This document shows positions 5,999 to 6,968 of a stretch of 6,968 bases of DNA, piece by piece; positions within the stretch are counted from its first letter, which is position 1; the number at the start of each line of letters is the position of its first letter. The stretch comes from Mageeibacillus sp. UBA3708. Its GTDB lineage: Bacteria > Bacillota > Clostridia > Saccharofermentanales > Saccharofermentanaceae. The DNA lies in NCBI GenBank assembly GCA_002371375.1, contig DFIB01000024.1:1-6968 (forward strand), in the 5' to 3' direction. Both the position numbers and the translations under genes were made by a program. Below the pieces are notes generated by a model. That model had not been told where the DNA came from, searched no databases, and saw nothing but the letters and a program-made list of their open reading frames with translations.

Positions 5999-6577
5999 AT
6001 GAGATTTAATAAATTAGCAGTTATCGCTCTCACAGCAGCAGTCGGCATGGGACTTGCAGCAGGATGCAGCAAGAATACAAGCAGCACTGATGAGTCCGGC
6101 CTGTCACTTCAGACATCCGGCGCTTCACAGATGACAGCACAGACAACCATTCCCGAGGGCACAGAAGGCTTCGTCTTCAAGTTCAAGGATCAGGAGATCC
6201 GTGTTAACACAGACATGAACAAATATCTGCCTTCACTCGGTACGGCAGGAACTGATTACAGCTACTTCGAGGCAGCTTCCTGCGCCGGCCTCGGCATGAG
6301 CAAGACATATACTTTCGGTGCAGGTTCTGTTGTTATCAGCACAAACCCCAACGGTGCAGTTGACGTAATCTCAAGCATCGCACTCTTCGATGACACAGTA
6401 CAGACACCTGAAGGCATCTACATCGGATGCACTAAGGATCAGATCCTCAAAGCATACGGCACACCTACTGAAGATACAGAGACAAATATTATCTACGAAC
6501 TCAACGATACATGCATCGTATTCGTTCTCAACGAAGAAGGCACAGTAAACAACATCGTTTACAACGGTATCGTCTGA
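5999..6577 (+). CDS. Small secreted lipoprotein of unknown function
   Basis: 192 aa. The N-terminus is a lipoprotein signal peptide: Met-Arg-Phe-Asn-Lys, a hydrophobic core (6-21), then LAAGC with the lipidated Cys at 23. The -3 residue is Ala rather than the usual Leu, so the box is slightly weak. A Ser/Thr/Gln-rich linker (24-52) is followed by one mainly beta domain (about 55-192). The stretch TPEGIYIGCTKDQILKAYGTP (136-156) has the 'G..IG.tkdqvl..yG.P' pattern common in uncharacterised Clostridia lipoproteins and distantly like BamE/SmpA-type small beta-alpha domains (inference). Cysteines C95, C144 and C172 could form a disulfide. It is expected outside, anchored to the cell membrane. 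It has its own promoter, ribosome binding site and terminator, so it is a single-gene unit. Its codons lean to ACA and GCA where the preceding gene prefers ACC and GCC, perhaps reflecting high expression. No function is assigned. Confidence 0.85.
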   Translation: MRFNKLAVIALTAAVGMGLAAGCSKNTSSTDESGLSLQTSGASQMTAQTTIPEGTEGFVFKFKDQEIRVNTDMNKYLPSLGTAGTDYSYFEAASCAGLGMSKTYTFGAGSVVISTNPNGAVDVISSIALFDDTVQTPEGIYIGCTKDQILKAYGTPTEDTETNIIYELNDTCIVFVLNEEGTVNNIVYNGIV

Positions 6578-6604
6578 TACATAACATAAATAAATGCTGC
6601 CCGA

Positions 6605-6632
6605 GCCGTCCCAGTCATTGGGGCGGCTTTTT
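6605..6632 (+). terminator. Rho-independent terminator of the lipoprotein gene
   Basis: GCCGTCCCA (6605-6613) pairs with TGGGGCGGC (6619-6627), a 9-bp stem with one G-T wobble around a 5-nt loop (GTCAT), followed directly by TTTTT (6628-6632). It begins 28 nt after the stop codon. The reverse direction has no T-run, so it acts on plus-strand transcription. Confidence 0.93.
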
Positions 6633-6644
6633 GTTGGCAGGATT

Positions 6645-6818
6645 ACGTCTGAATTCTCCGCAAAAGAACGCCAGTGGCGTTATAGGAGAGGAGAATTCCG
6701 GCAGGGTCCGAGGCTGCGGATAACAGTCGTATAGGCAACCAAGTTACTCAAGTCACCACCAGCGAAGCCCGTTCGTGCTCAAAGAAGTTCCGGGACAGGG
6801 CGTGGCGCTGCCACGGAA
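6645..6818. other. Hairpin-rich non-coding stretch: candidate structured RNA or dispersed element, strand undecided
   Basis: No convincing reading frame is seen. GAATTCTCC (6651-6659) pairs perfectly with GGAGAATTC (6690-6698), enclosing a second perfect hairpin, AACGCC-AGT-GGCGTT (6667-6681). Next is a stem with GCAG (6701-6704) and CTGC (6714-6717), extended outward by CC/GG across one bulge. Further on, CGTGGC-GCT-GCCACG (6801-6815) is a perfect 6-bp hairpin. Such density just after a strong terminator and before a promoter region suggests a folded RNA or a mobile repeat. On the minus strand the inner hairpin is followed by CTTTT, a weak terminator-like tail. I did not recognise the cores of the TPP, FMN, SAM, c-di-GMP, cobalamin, T-box, tmRNA or RNase P families. 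Confidence 0.4.
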
Positions 6819-6839
6819 TGATTCTGTGAATAAAGTAAT

Positions 6840-6946
6840 CTGCAGAATTGAGATGTTGTTCCGCAAGAATTGAAGTTTTTTCCGCGGAAATTGCGGAAAG
6901 ATCACTGATTTTTGCGGAATCCGCAGTAATTGAACTTTTCTTCGGC
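6840..6946. repeat. Iterated TTCCGC/GCGGAA motif region
   Basis: Three related units of about 25 nt, each centred on AATTGA followed by a T-rich stretch and bounded by CCGC-like ends: 6840-6864, 6861-6885 and 6921-6946. Between and within them are two palindromes, TTTCCGCGGAAA (6879-6890) and TGCGGA-A-TCCGCA (6913-6925), plus a further TTGCGGAA (6891-6898). The repeats end within the promoter at the right edge, so they could be binding sites for a regulator of the gene beyond the window. Confidence 0.6.
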
Positions 6947-6960
6947 CGCGCCCGTATAAT
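6930..6960 (+). promoter_or_regulatory. Candidate promoter of a gene to the right of the window
   Basis: TATAAT (6955-6960) is a perfect -10. TTGAAC (6930-6935; 4 of 6) is a possible -35 with a long 19-nt spacer. The window ends 8 nt later, so the transcribed gene cannot be seen. Confidence 0.5.
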
Positions 6961-6968
6961 TGTGTAAA

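Noticed and set aside
6667..6681. Cobalamin riboswitch, suggested by GCCACTG on the minus strand
   Set aside because: The match sits inside a simple palindrome and none of the other conserved B12-box segments are present.
6511..6723. 70-codon plus-strand open frame running past the lipoprotein stop
   Set aside because: It is out of frame inside the lipoprotein and then runs through the terminator hairpin into the structured region; no ribosome binding site.

Overview
The window looks like chromosomal DNA from a Gram-positive, low-to-medium GC Clostridia bacterium, most likely a Lachnospiraceae-type gut or rumen commensal (inference). The basis is GGAGG-type ribosome binding sites, a CsoR-controlled copper operon with a C-terminal metal-binding domain on the ATPase, a membrane-anchored transglutaminase-like protein with Ig-like repeats, a small Clostridia-style lipoprotein, and classic U-tailed intrinsic terminators. 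No transposase, integrase, phage gene, CRISPR array, tRNA or rRNA was seen.

Layout, left to right. Positions 1-112 hold two copies of a hairpin-forming repeat. A minus-strand terminator (159-191) ends a minus-strand gene (252-1634) for an SseB-domain protein with an N-terminal coiled coil and an EF-Tu domain-2-like barrel. Upstream of it, also on the minus strand, are copA (1693-4119, Cu(I) P-type ATPase) and csoR (4121-4414, Cu(I)-sensing repressor). These two are one nucleotide apart and follow a promoter whose 17-nt spacer is almost entirely occupied by a perfect CsoR-type palindrome (4459-4479). Divergently, on the plus strand, lie a membrane-anchored Ig-like/transglutaminase-like protein (4560-5891) and a lipoprotein (5999-6577) with its own promoter and a strong terminator (6605-6632). 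The last 336 bases hold no convincing gene. They contain a compact set of hairpins (about 6645-6818) that may be a structured RNA or dispersed element, then a run of TTCCGC/GCGGAA repeats leading into a perfect TATAAT at the right edge, probably the promoter of a gene outside the window.

How it works together: with little copper, CsoR should sit on 4459-4479 and block RNA polymerase. Cu(I) bound by C43/H68/C72 releases it, and csoR-copA is expressed so CopA pumps Cu(I) out. The most interesting point is inside copA. Its last 69 codons encode a CopZ-like metallochaperone domain, and a perfect GGAGG sits 8 nt before an in-frame ATG at that domain's start, although copA itself has no visible ribosome binding site. 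One gene may therefore make both the pump with a tethered domain and a free copper chaperone. The SseB-domain gene, the transglutaminase-like gene and the lipoprotein have no evident role in copper handling.
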